Assembly (NCBI GenBank): GCA_003117195.1
Contig: BDSI01000061.1
Span: 434,001 to 498,000, forward strand
DNA from: Eudorina sp. 2006-703-Eu-15
Taxonomy: Eukaryota; Chlorophyta; Chlorophyceae; Chlamydomonadales; Volvocaceae
DNA length: 64,000 nucleotides
Direction of reading: 5' to 3'
The notes beneath the pieces are model-generated. The model did no database searches. It saw only the letters and a list, made by a program, of their open reading frames with translations, and was not told the DNA's origin. Of the stretch, positions 49,701-59,767 are shown piece by piece. Position numbers and translations under genes: made by a program. Each line of letters begins with the position of its first letter. The first letter of the stretch is position 1.

Positions 49701-52700
49701 GCGGCGAGGTGGGTGGGGTGTTGGGGCGTCGCCGGAGGGCCACCCGCCATGGCTATTGCCGGTTTGCCGGATATGTGCTGGCCGGAACCGTGTCTGCCAG
49801 AGATGTATGTATTTGCCGGGATCCGCCCCCGCACACCTGCACAGCCGCAAACTCGCACATACCCGCACATGGATATATCCCTGATCGGTTTTGCTTTGTA
49901 ACCATACGCTTCCTTCAATCGCCTGTCCTTACATTCCGCTTTCCTTGCCTCGCCTCGCATGCTTTCCCTTGTCAACGTCGCTGCTTCCTGCTTCGTTGCG
50001 TCTGTCTTCCATACTCATACAGGTAAAGACTTCCGTCGCGTCCGTCCGCTTTTGATAGTTCTCGGTTGCTGTCGGCGTGCTTGCTGTGCGCACTGGTGGT
50101 GGCGAGGTCGTCTTGTTTGGCTGTCCTGTTTGTCCCGTTGTGCTGCCAAAGTGCTAATGGTAAGGACGGGTACCAGTTTTGGTAAGTATATGGGCTTGGG
50201 CGGTTCTGGGCGGGTTACTCATTAAACACACGCGCGCACACACACACCCTTGGCCCGACAGGCTGGAGGAGCGCGCCGCTACGAACCGCCAGCTCGCGGA
50301 TACCCGGGGGGCAGCCGAGGCCCCCAGCCTTCTGGAGCTCTTCTGCTGGTTCCTTCACTGCGGCGATATGCTGACCGGGAACTGGTGCAACAAGCCATCA
50401 GCGGGTCCGCAGTGAGTTGTTGAGCCTGGATCGGTTTGACGTGTCTGGGGTCGTGATGGGTTGCAAGGGTGTGCATCAGTCACATTCGGGGTTCGTGGGC
50501 CTGTGACAGGGTTGTGCTGGCGCCGTGGTTGTTTAGCCAAGGGGGGGGTAAAAATGTGAGCCAGATGGGTTTGAGGGGAAATCCTGCGAGGGAAGGATTG
50601 CGACGGCGGCGACCCATGCATGGGTCAGGACCGCGAGGCCGTGTGTGCAACCACTCCTGCGCCCAGCGCGGCTGCTCTGCGGGGATGCGGCGGTGTCCGA
50701 ACTCCAGCCTGGCGATGCGTTCGGTGAGGCCTCCCGCGCCCAGCCCCGCCCCGCCGGCGGTGGCTCTTTGCGCCCAGCCATTCTTTAGCTTCCGTACTTT
50801 GTGCCGTACGTGATCGATTGGCCGTGCCGTGCGATTGTCGTTGCACAGGAAGCCGTGCGTCAGCACCTGGCTGGGCGAGCTGTGCTCCTGCAAGGACCGC
50901 TTCGACTGGTCGTACCGGGCGGCGGTTGAGGATCCGTTTGATTACCTGGACAACACGGCCAGGACGCTCGGCAAGGGTGGATACTACGAGGTGGGATGCG
51001 TACTGTTGCCGTACAGCTGTATATGTGAGCATATGCGGTCGTTGCACGTGCATTGTTTTCTGAAAGTGGCAGTCATGGTGGCAGAAATTGTGCGTGTATT
51101 TGCGTTGTGCGGTACATACATAGTCACTGGGTACAGTCATGCCCGGCAAGGGTAAAGTTATGCCGGCAAGGGTTACCGTAAGTTACGCCGGCATGTGTAT
51201 AGATATGCCGGTAAGGGTGAATTTATGCCGGCAAAGGTAACGTTGTGCCTGACAAGGGGACGCTGTGGTCGCGAGCCGCTGACCCTGCTGCGAGACATAG
51301 TTCCGGAGGCAGGATGGGCTTGTATGGTTCCGGAGGCAGGATGAGCTTGTATGGTTCCGGAGGCAGGATGAGCTTGTATGGTTCCGGAGGCAGGATGGGC
51401 TTGTATGGTTCCGGAGGCAGGATGGGCTTGTATGGTTCCGGAGGCAGGATGGGCTTGTATGGTTCCGGAGGCGGGATGGGCTTGTATGGTTCCGGAGGCA
51501 GGATGGGCTTGTATGGTTCCGGAGGCAGGATGAGCTTGTATGGTTCCGGAGGCAGGATGGGCTTGTATGGTTCCGGAGGCGGGATGGGCTTGTATGGTTC
51601 CGGAGGCAGGATGGGCTTGTATGGTTCCGGAGGCAGGATGAGCTTGTATGGTTCCGGAGGCAGGATGGGCTTGTATGGTTCCGGAGGCGGGATGGGCTTG
51701 TATGGTTCCGGAGGCAGGATGAGCTTGTATGGTTCCGGAGGCAGGATGGGCTTGTATGGTTCCGGAGGCAGGATGGGCTTGTATGGTTCCGGAGGCAGGA
51801 TGGGCTTGTATGGTTCCGGAGGCAGGATGAGCTTGTATGGTTCCGGAGGTCGGTCTGAGGCGCGGCGGCGCAGGTCGTGGTCGTGTTCAGCTGCAGGTCG
51901 CGACTCCGCAGCTGGAGGATCCTCCAGTCGGCCCACGAATGAGCGTGTCCCAGTCCCCGTACAACTTGAACAATCCTTCGTCCGCGCCGGCGATGTGTTC
52001 TGCCCTGCCCTGCCCTGCCCTGCCCTGCCCCGCAAGTTGTGACGGACTGCAAACAACCGCACCGCCGCGGACTGCTCTTTTCTGCTGGAACCATCGTTTC
52101 TAGCTTGCTGGCCCATCCCACTCCGTTGCCCGGACATGGCACGTACGCGCATCGCACTCTCTTGCTTCCTCCGCGACCTCGCAAGTATTGGGGCTCCCTC
52201 CTTCCTTCCATCTCCCGGTTTGTACGGCAGGACCACGACAACCCCCTGCCGCGCATCGCGCGCGCCTTCTCGGCTTCCATTGAAGTTCTGATGTGGCCCT
52301 GCGATACGGCCGGTACGGTGTGTGCGGCGGTTGTACGGGTCGGTCATACACGGGATGTGGCACGGTAAGGTAAACGGTGCATCCCATGGAGCGCACTGAC
52401 CTTTCTTCCTTCCTGTCAAAGTGCGAGTGCGAGGACGAGGGCGAGGGCTTATCGACAATCGCAACGTTTGCTTTTCTTTTCTCGGAGGGGGAGGAGGAGT
52501 AGACAAGGCGTCGGCCGCGCTTCCACAAGGCTCAATGCCCCCGATATGCAACAACGGCTGTCTGCAGTGCTGCTGTTGAGTTGGCCCCGGCCACGCCTTT
52601 TTGTGTCGCCCGGGACCGGCTCGGTCGGGTCTTCTGTGTGCAGGCACAGAGCGGGCGCTGCAGCAGCTGTTCGGAGACGCCGCGGTGACCCTCATCCGTT

Positions 52701-54359
52701 CGGCGGGCAGTGGCGCGGGCTGTGGCGGGCGCAGTGGCGCCACGGATGCTGACCACGTTCGAACGGTAAATTCCGCGGGTTGATTCATGGAACGTGGGGG
52801 CCCGGTGGCGCGATGGGTCATTTGTCATTTGGCGGGAGATCGTCGACGGATGTCCCTCTGACCCACGGGTCGGGGAGATCCGGGGATCTGGGCATGGCGC
52901 GCGGTCATGTCGGGGGGACAGCTGCGACCCACGGGTCGGTCGATTCGGCCCGACCGCGACCGCCAGCGCGACGGCGCCGGCGGCTGCCCGTGCACCAATG
53001 ATGAACGGGGATCTGGATATGCTGGGATGGGCGGGGCGGTGCGCGGACTAGGTAGGGTTGCGTCCCCCTGTCGTGGCAGGTAAGGTATCTATCTAGGTAT
53101 CGGTTGACTGGCGTGGGTGGATAGGGGAGGAGGGCCGGTGGGTGGTTAGAGCGGGTCGGTTGGTAGTTGGGGCGGGTGGGTGGGCGGGTGGCCAAGCACA
53201 TGCGTGGAGGTTGGTAGTTGGCTACAACTGTCCAACTGGTGATTGATGCGCCCCGCACGGTTTGTGGCCGTCCCTACCCGAAGGTCAGTATCAATTTCAA
53301 TGTGATACAGGCGCTCCTCGGCGTTGACGCTGAGACCAAGGATAGTTTCGAAAGGCTTGAGCAGACGTTCCGGGACTTGAGCGCCTGCTTGGAGACAGCC
53401 CATGCGCAGGTGCGTGGGGGCGCGGTGGGAAATTGGGAAAGGGGATGGGGCCAAAAGGGGAAAGGGGCCAAAAGGGGAAAGGGGCCAAAAGGGGAAACGG
53501 GCCAAAAGGGGAAAGAGGGACCACGCACGCCAAGCTTCCTGCGGGTACTGCGGGGTGCGGCGTGCGCGGCGGAACCGAGTGGATCGGACCGTACAAAGAC
53601 CCAACCGGAGGGGACGAGTGAAGCGGGGGCATGCTCGGCCTGCCCGTGTCCGTCTCGGCTCGACTTCTCCCGGTCTGACTCATGGGTCTCGGTTGTACTT
53701 CACCTAAACTGAACCTCGGGTCTCTCGGCTCCACGACCTCTGTCCGAAAGCCCAAAAACCCAGCCGCATACAGGGGTTCACCGATATTGCATGTATGGTC
53801 ACCCCCACGCACGGTTGTGTACGGCGCCGACTCGACCGCACGCGCTCGGCCCTTGTGCCCGTACTCGTGGCCGTACAGCGCCCAAGGTTTCGGAATTACC
53901 CTATGGAATGTGAGCCGCTGTTTTGGACCCATATATTATATATTTGTGTATTTACGGAATACGTATATATGGCCACCTTCGGATGGACAGGCACGAGCCT
54001 CCGAGTTGCCGAGTACGGCAGCCAGCGGCGACAGCCCGCCGTCGGCGGCGTCCCTCACCGGGGCATCCGATGGCGGCGGCGGCAGCAGCACCAGCACCAG
54101 CCCCGCATCCTCCTCCGAGGACCCCCCGACCGGAACTGGAACCAAAAGCGGAACTAAAAGCGGAACTGGAACCGGAAGCGGAAGTGGAATCAGGAGCGCA
54201 GCGCTCGATGACGACGTCGTGTACGACGACTTCGACAGCGAGAGTGCGGCGGACAACGTGGCCGAGGACCTGGCGTACTGGCTGGATAAGTTCACGCTGA
54301 CGCGCAAGTCCAAGATGAAGATGGGGACACGGAAGGCGAGGGCGCGTGTCTGCTCCTGA
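46724..54359 (+). CDS. Non-canonical poly(A) polymerase / terminal uridylyltransferase
   Basis: Twelve exons, all phases agreeing: 46724-46828, 47216-47446, 47802-48235, 48421-48547, 49257-49463, 49653-49708, 50262-50411, 50849-50990, 52231-52312, 52644-52765, 53311-53409, 53991-54359; predicted 707 residues. An in-frame TAA nine bases before the ATG supports the start. The nucleotidyltransferase core has LPFGSFRSSCFGRDSDLDL (catalytic Asp 86 and 88) and GISCDVSVNTNFSDFKS (third Asp 268). The PAP-associated domain follows with VKTWARHHRIN, LELLAVWCCQ, LIPPLWQ, LLELFCWFLH and VEDPFDYLDNTARTL. Relatives (Cid1, plant URT1/HESO1, Chlamydomonas MUT68) add U or A to RNA 3' ends. I cannot tell which nucleotide is used. 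Uncertain points: the donor of exon 2; exon 3, which may hide an in-frame intron before 48099; and the end. Reading through the last GT at 52766 would stop at 52783 and drop the last two exons, which carry a Ser/Gly/Thr-rich tail. Confidence 0.88.
49017..49172 (+). repeat. ~33-bp minisatellite in TUTase intron
   Basis: Four to five units with core ACCACCAGGCGGCGCTGTTT and AATCCGCACCGAAACC. An adjoining CGTCCCCGCA repeat lies at about 48893-48965. Confidence 0.85.
51138..51260 (+). repeat. Degenerate ~20-bp repeat around TATGCCGGCAAGGGT
   Basis: Five or six imperfect units immediately before the 27-bp minisatellite, in the same intron (50991-52230). Confidence 0.8.
51301..51850 (+). repeat. 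27-bp minisatellite, 20 units
   Basis: Twenty head-to-tail units with core GGTTCCGGAGGCAGGATGGG, plus a partial one. Units differ by G/A at two positions. In the middle, the order of variants itself repeats every four units (108 bp), so amplification happened at two levels. The period is a multiple of three and stop-free in frames of both strands, giving repeated LYGSGGRMG on the plus strand and PEPYKPILP on the minus strand. It lies inside an intron of the TUTase gene and is not needed for its frame. Confidence 0.95.
53448..53518 (+). repeat. 17-bp tandem repeat GGCCAAAAGGGGAAAGG
   Basis: Four near-identical units in the intron between the last two TUTase exons. Confidence 0.9.
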
Positions 54360-54641
54360 AGTTGCTTGGGCATCGGTGGGTCCCCTTTGGGGGGCAAGGA
54401 TGATGAGAGAACGCTCTGGCTATGGTTAAATGAATCGCGCAGATCGATCCCGGTGCGTGCCGTTTCACACACATACACCGCTGCCGTACACGGCTTTTCT
54501 CGGCCGCCGCCAGGCGCTTCTTCCGTCCCCCCGCGCGGGGACATCGCGAGGTGGCCTATGTCGCCCCTGGGCCCGCATCCCCTCGCACGTCGCTGCAGTA
54601 GTCGCGACCAGCAGCGCGGAAGAGGTCCTGGGATGGAGGTG

Positions 54642-55307
54642 CGCACGTAGGTCACACGTACGGAGCAGCAGGTGGGCAGGGCGTTGTAGGCAACACGGAC
54701 TTTCTGAACGGATGGGGGCGGGGGCGGGGGCGGGGGACATTTAGCACCTGACATTTAGGGAGGTACGCACGTAGGTCACACGTACGGAGCAGCAGGTGGG
54801 CAGGGCGTTGTAGGCAGCACGGACTTTCTGAACGGATGGGGGCGGGGGCGGGGGCGGGGGACATTTAGCACCTGACATTTAGGGAGGTACGCACGTAGGT
54901 CACACGTACGGAGCAGCAGGTGGGCAGGGCGTTGTAGGCAGCACGGACTTTCTGAACGGATGGGGGCGGGGGCGGGGGCGGGGGACATTTAGCACCTGAC
55001 ATTTAGGGAGGTACGCACGTAGGTCACACGTACGGGGCAGCAGGTGGGCAGGGCGTTGTAGGCAACACGGACTTTCTGAACGGATGGGGGCGGGGGCGGG
55101 GGCGGGGGACATTTAGCACCTGACATTTAGGGAGGTACGCACGTAGGTCACACGTACGGGGCAGCAGGTGGGCAGGGCGTTGTAGGCAACACGGACTTTC
55201 TGAACGGATGGGGGCGGGGGCGGGGGCGGGGGACATTTAGCACCTGACATTTAGGGAGGTACGCACGTAGGTTACACGTACGGAGCAGCAGGTGGGCAGG
55301 GCGTTGT
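54642..55307 (+). repeat. 124-bp tandem repeat, 5.4 units, each with a G-quadruplex motif
   Basis: Five full units and a partial sixth, nearly identical. Each full unit contains four runs of five G separated by single C: 54714-54736, 54838-54860, 54962-54984, 55086-55108 and 55210-55232. Each unit also carries ACATTTAGCACCTGACATTT and CACGTAGGTCACACGTACGG. It starts about 280 bp after the TUTase stop codon, so it could lie in that gene's 3' UTR or just beyond. Confidence 0.95.
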
Positions 55308-55866
55308 GGGCTTAGGCGACACAGACATGCAACTTTCTGGATGTATGGACGGAGGTGGGGCCGGGCCGTCGGGTGGGTTGCGGTCACTGGATGGAGCCGG
55401 CGCGTCCTCACGCGTGACAATCCCTGATTGCGGCCGTGGTTTTGCGCTGCGTTACGTTGCCGCTGCTCGCTGCTGCATACGTACGCGGGCCAGCAGAGCG
55501 GCGGGAAGGCATGCAGGGGTGTCGTACGCACGGGCATTTTGTGTCTGGATGGGGCAGTTCCGCGACGGTGGGTGGTGCGTGGGGTGAAACTGGGGCCGTT
55601 GCGCATTGTGGGGTAAATGGAATGGGAGGACAGGTCGCAGGTCGCGATGTAGGGACGCCGGCGTAGGTGCACTCACTGAGACGGGGATGCTGCATGGTTC
55701 ATTCGGTACGTACTTCTGTGGATGGCTGGGCGAGTATTCTCCGCCCTTCAGTTGTTCTCTACGGCAGTGCGCGAAGGGATTGATTGGCATGACCTCACAC
55801 CCGCCCACAGCAGGGTCCAGATTTTGAAAACAACCTATGGCTGGGCCTCGGCCATACATTACGTAG

Positions 55867-56631
55867 GATGCACTGCGTGCGATCTTCAGGGACGACAAGG
55901 TGGTGGCCCAGTCGTCAGCTGTTGCGAGCGTCAGTTCGTACCTGTTGGGCTCCGTCGTACATGTCCGGTACGGAATGATGAGTACGGTTTTGTCATCATA
56001 CAGGTGTGCGTGCTGTCTATATCTATATGCGGGTTGGGAAGTAAAGCATGAATGATGAATGCGGGCCTTGCTCGTGGAAACATACTACTAATAATAACAG
56101 TGTGCATGTTTTGTGTACGGCACTTGTATGTATTGCTTGTTGTATGTATATGTATGCGTGTGGCAAGGACCGCCGCGAGGGTCCCCCGCGCTCGTAAGTG
56201 TATCCCCTGTCCCTGCGTGGTGTCTTGACGTATGACGTACATGTACGCGGCGATATGCATTCGTGGTTACTATCTATCGGTGTCTGTAGATTACATACAT
56301 CACATGCAGGGTGCGTGTGTGCGTGCGTGCGTCATTCCCGCCCACGCAGTGGCCTTGAGCCCGTCGGGGCGCGACTATTGGAGCCCGGTATGCTCGCTCG
56401 TTGTTGTTTGTTTGTTTTGAGGGTCGTCGCGACAGGGCCTGAACCTCGAGGAGACGCTAGCTACGGGCGTAGTTGGGGGTACTCGACGGTGTTTCCTCTG
56501 TGTGCGTGTATGGGTGTGTGTGGAGGATTGGGGTGTCTAGGGTGTCGATGCTGGAACATTATTCACGCATTCATTTCGAAGCTCCGTCCAGGTGGTCCTG
56601 TCATGGGAGCGTGGAGGTGTATGTTAGCTAG
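55867..56631 (+). CDS. Weak candidate for a multi-exon gene, unknown product
   Basis: The segment 55867-56005 (TAG acceptor, GTGCGT donor) reads like a real exon: it begins DALRAIFRDDKVVAQSSAVA and continues through YLLGSVVHVRYGMMSTVL. Phase-compatible short exons follow at 56350-56387 (ALSPSGRDYWSP), 56436-56478 (GLNLEETLATGVVG) and 56582-56631, ending at a TAG. No start exon was found in 55310-55866. I do not recognise the protein. The short exons are speculative; only the first segment is persuasive. Confidence 0.28.
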
Positions 56632-56814
56632 GTGGCGGACGGAGATGTGGCCATGCTCGCCTGGACGCTGGATGGGGAGTAGGCTTGCTCGCTTGGCTGT
56701 TTTCGTTGGTGGGCCTTGCTGCAATGAAGGCCTTCAGGTCCTCTTCGCCCCAATCCTAGCTACCTGGGTCGCTCGTCCACAACCAATGGCATATACACAC
56801 GTAGATAGCAACCC

Positions 56815-56847
56815 ACCGATGACCCGCGGGGTCCACTGTTACATCCT
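56815..56847 (-). mobile_element. Solo end of dispersed repeat family
   Basis: ACCGATGACCCGCGGGGTCC followed by ACTGTTACATCCT matches the end of the elements at 36545-36606 and 58249-58310 in reverse orientation. No partner end is seen. Confidence 0.55.
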
Positions 56848-57774
56848 GAATCATAAAACCCAATGCAGCAGGCAGGCAGGCCCGTGACTACATGCGTGCA
56901 GCCCTGATGAAGCTTTCTTTCTCTGTGTGTGTGTCTGTGGGGGGGGGGGTTGGGTGGATGGGGGGCCGCATCGTGGCTGGCTTGACGCATCGTGGCCGCC
57001 ACGTGCCACCGCCACGCACCACCACCGCCCTCCCGCCCTCCGGGCTCCGGCCCGGCCGTGTCGCCCATCACCTGTAACCGTTACGCCTCCTTCGTCTCCC
57101 GGCCCCTCTCCCCGCCGCACCCCACCCCGCACCGCACGTACCCGACAGACAGCCCTGGTACACCACCACACATGCCGGGGCTGCCCCGCTTCGACCGGGC
57201 ACGGTGTGGAGCCATACCCCCAAATTTGGCCCGCCACCCGGTCGTCCGTACCCGCGTCCCTGCCCCTTGTTTGCTCCCCCTGTCGTTCGTGCCGTACTTG
57301 CCGTACCGTCTATCGTCCCATTTCCCTCTCCCTCTCGCCCGGCCCGTCCTCTTCCGTGCCGCGCTGCCGCCCCGCCATTCTCGCGTACTACTGTTTTCTT
57401 TCTGTTGTTCCCGTGCTGCGTGTACCGTACACCACGCCCGGTCACTCCGTCCCTCGGCTTCCCTCTGTGCATCGCCATGACCTCGGACGTCGCTCGCAGC
57501 GCTGCTACCCCGTCTACAACCACAGGTCGGTAAAGTATCTATCCTTTTCGGGTTAGGTCGGGTTCGCTTTTTGCTTGCTACTGCACCGGCGGCAGCGCGG
57601 CCGCGCCGCCGCCGCGCGCCCGCGCGCGGTCTCTGTATTTCCATTGCTATGCAGGTACCTAATGTAAGGTACCGCACCATTTAAGTATACTGAGTTGTGC
57701 TGGGTGTGCCCGGGTTCGTTCTTCGGGTTTATTTCTTTTTTCAATTTAACCGCCCTCCCGCCACCCGACGCCAT

Positions 57775-58028
57775 ATGAATGAATGAACGTTACAGCGGAC
57801 CCCAAGGGATCACCGGTGTATACCAGGGCAAGCCCCAGCAGGCCCCACCGCCCAGGCGACAGGATACCTCCACACCTCAACGCCGCACCCAAAAACACAC
57901 CGGGCCATGACCCCATCCAGCCAGACACCGAAGCAAGCAGAGGCGCGCAGCCATATCTGCTTCGAGAAGCAACCAACATACGCTTCGGCTGTCGTCACGG
58001 ATGACCCGCGGGGCGGGTCCGCTGTAAC
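57775..58028 (+). mobile_element. Short non-autonomous element with terminal inverted repeats
   Basis: GTTACAGCGGACCC at 57789 and its reverse complement GGGTCCGCTGTAAC at 58015-58028 bound a 240-bp segment with no coding capacity. The left part, including the preceding ATGAATGAATGAAC, is shared in inverse orientation with 63351-63530. It may be a composite of two repeats. No target-site duplication is clear. Confidence 0.65.
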
Positions 58029-58189
58029 ATCGATCCTAATAATAGTAGTACGCCGTGTGTGTGTGCGTGTGTCTGCGATAGATTGTGTCTATGTGTTCCC
58101 GTCTGGTGGCTGCATGCGTGCGTGCCTGCATGGATGGGACACACGCGTACGTATCGTAACAACACGTCTTCTTAACATACATGTAATGG

Positions 58190-58310
58190 CGCCTGTCCGG
58201 AGCGCCAGGGTGGCGTTAGTTCATTTAGGCAGTGTATGGTGAGGAAGCCTCGGCTGTCGCCGGGGCTGTCACCGATGACCCGCGGGGTCCGCTGCAACAT
58301 CCTAATAATA
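58190..58310 (-). mobile_element. Dispersed repeat copy containing the 62-bp core
   Basis: The core 58249-58310 is the reverse complement of 36545-36606 with very few changes. The neighbouring 58190-58248 aligns in reverse with 60165-60230, including the word CCTCACCATACACTG, so a longer repeat family exists. Confidence 0.65.
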
Positions 58311-59451
58311 ATACAGGTAATGTCGGTTGTCACATGGCAACGATCCCTCCACGTCCGGTAGGACTGGAATGAAATTCGTTCGACCAAGGAGCAACCTTTA
58401 TTTTCAGGTATGCAAGATTTCTCTTAGGAACGTGCAAAGAGTTTCAACCAACTGAAATACGTTATATATATACGTACACACACCCTTATATTTACCGCGT
58501 GCGCGCCACCGCCCGCCGTTCCCTACACAGCGAGTTACCCGTGCGTCGTCGCTCCGCGCACGCCCGTCAAATAAGCCCACCCCCTGCCTGCCGAGCGTGC
58601 AAGCATGTGTTTTCGAAGTACCGTACGTACGAAGTTCGTAAGTCCCGCCCTCCATCGCGTCGTCCCCCTTCATACATACATCTATCTACACGCACGCATA
58701 CCAGAATGAATCAAAAGCCCCCGCCCGAAAGCACCCGCCGACAAGTAACGTAACGAAAGCGGGCATGCGTGCTTCCCACAGTGCTCCAAAGGAGCGCACA
58801 AACAATACACGCAACTATACCTTCAGCACTGCTGCCGCTGATAATTGCATCCATGACCCATCCGACACTATCTACCGGCACACGCACGCCAAACCCAAGC
58901 AAGCAAGGCCAGGCAGTCAGGCAGGCCGCGCGCCGGACTGCTGCGTGCGTGCCGGCAATGCTGAGCTACTTGCTTTGGTGACGGAGCAAGCGAGCGCTTG
59001 GCTGGTGAGCCAGCGCTCTGGAATCGACCATTTCCTCATTGTATGTCCCCGATCGACGGAACGACAGCATACGTAAAGAGCGAGAGCCGCTCGCCGTGAA
59101 AAGCGACGGTTGCGGATTGCATTGCGGCAAATAAATGAAGTAGATACAGTAGATAGAGGAGTAGATGCAGTAGATAGAAGACAGTCGCACGCACGCACGG
59201 CGGGGGTGATGAGTGGATGTCTAAGGCTACAAGCAAGCCGTACACGCGCACGAGCCCCTTAGGACGATCGACAACGATTACATACCTACCCGCCGCGCGC
59301 CGAGCGAGCACACACCTACATACACTCGTGTTGCACGGCGATGTACATACAGACATACATACCGGCGGACGGAGCTCCAGGGGGCTGTTCATTTGCGAGT
59401 ATGAATGCATGGACGCTTATTTATACATCCATGGTCATTATGCATGAGCAC

Positions 59452-59456
59452 TTACA
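59452..59456 (-). terminator. Putative poly(A) signal (TGTAA) for the Pro-rich gene
   Basis: TTACA on the plus strand, 312 nt past the stop codon at 59768. Confidence 0.45.
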
Positions 59457-59767
59457 AGCCTGGTAGCCCAATAACTACTTTCAAGTTACGAGCACCCACG
59501 CACCCGCGCGCACGGCTCTGCCCCGCCGCCCTAGCCGCCCTGCTAGCTGCGTGCACACGCATGCAGTACCTCCTCTGCGCCATCTAGCTACGTATATATG
59601 AACGGGGACCCGATGAAGTAAAGCTGTGGTCCGGCTTGGTGAGGTACCGCTTCACTCGCATGGTGAACCCCATCTATTGATCAGTTGCGTGCGTGTGTAC
59701 CAGCATGCACGCTCGATTACGTACTAGTAATGCACCCTTGCACACTACTCGCTTAAAAACGGCCAGA

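Larger units (their letters stand above)
56632..59767. other. Repeat-bearing region without a supported gene
   Basis: Contains dispersed repeat pieces (56815-56847, 57775-58028, 58190-58310), a run of G at 56940-56949, many short CGCA/ACAT-rich stretches, and a TGTAA (minus strand, 59452-59456) suited to the Pro-rich gene. An exon-like piece ending at CCACAG/GTCGGT near 57531 could not be placed in a gene. Confidence 0.45.

Noticed and set aside
51183..52821. Minus-strand frames of 365 and 532 residues with repeated Pro-Glu-Pro-Tyr peptides
   Set aside because: They arise from the stop-free 27-bp minisatellite inside an intron, without credible start, splice sites or conserved sequence on either side.
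54652..55236. Four identical 70-residue minus-strand frames spaced by 124 bp
   Set aside because: They follow the 124-bp tandem repeat and have no independent support as genes.
56198..56887. 229-residue plus-strand frame
   Set aside because: It does not begin with ATG, is Cys/Arg-rich noise in composition, and crosses several strong splice-like sites.
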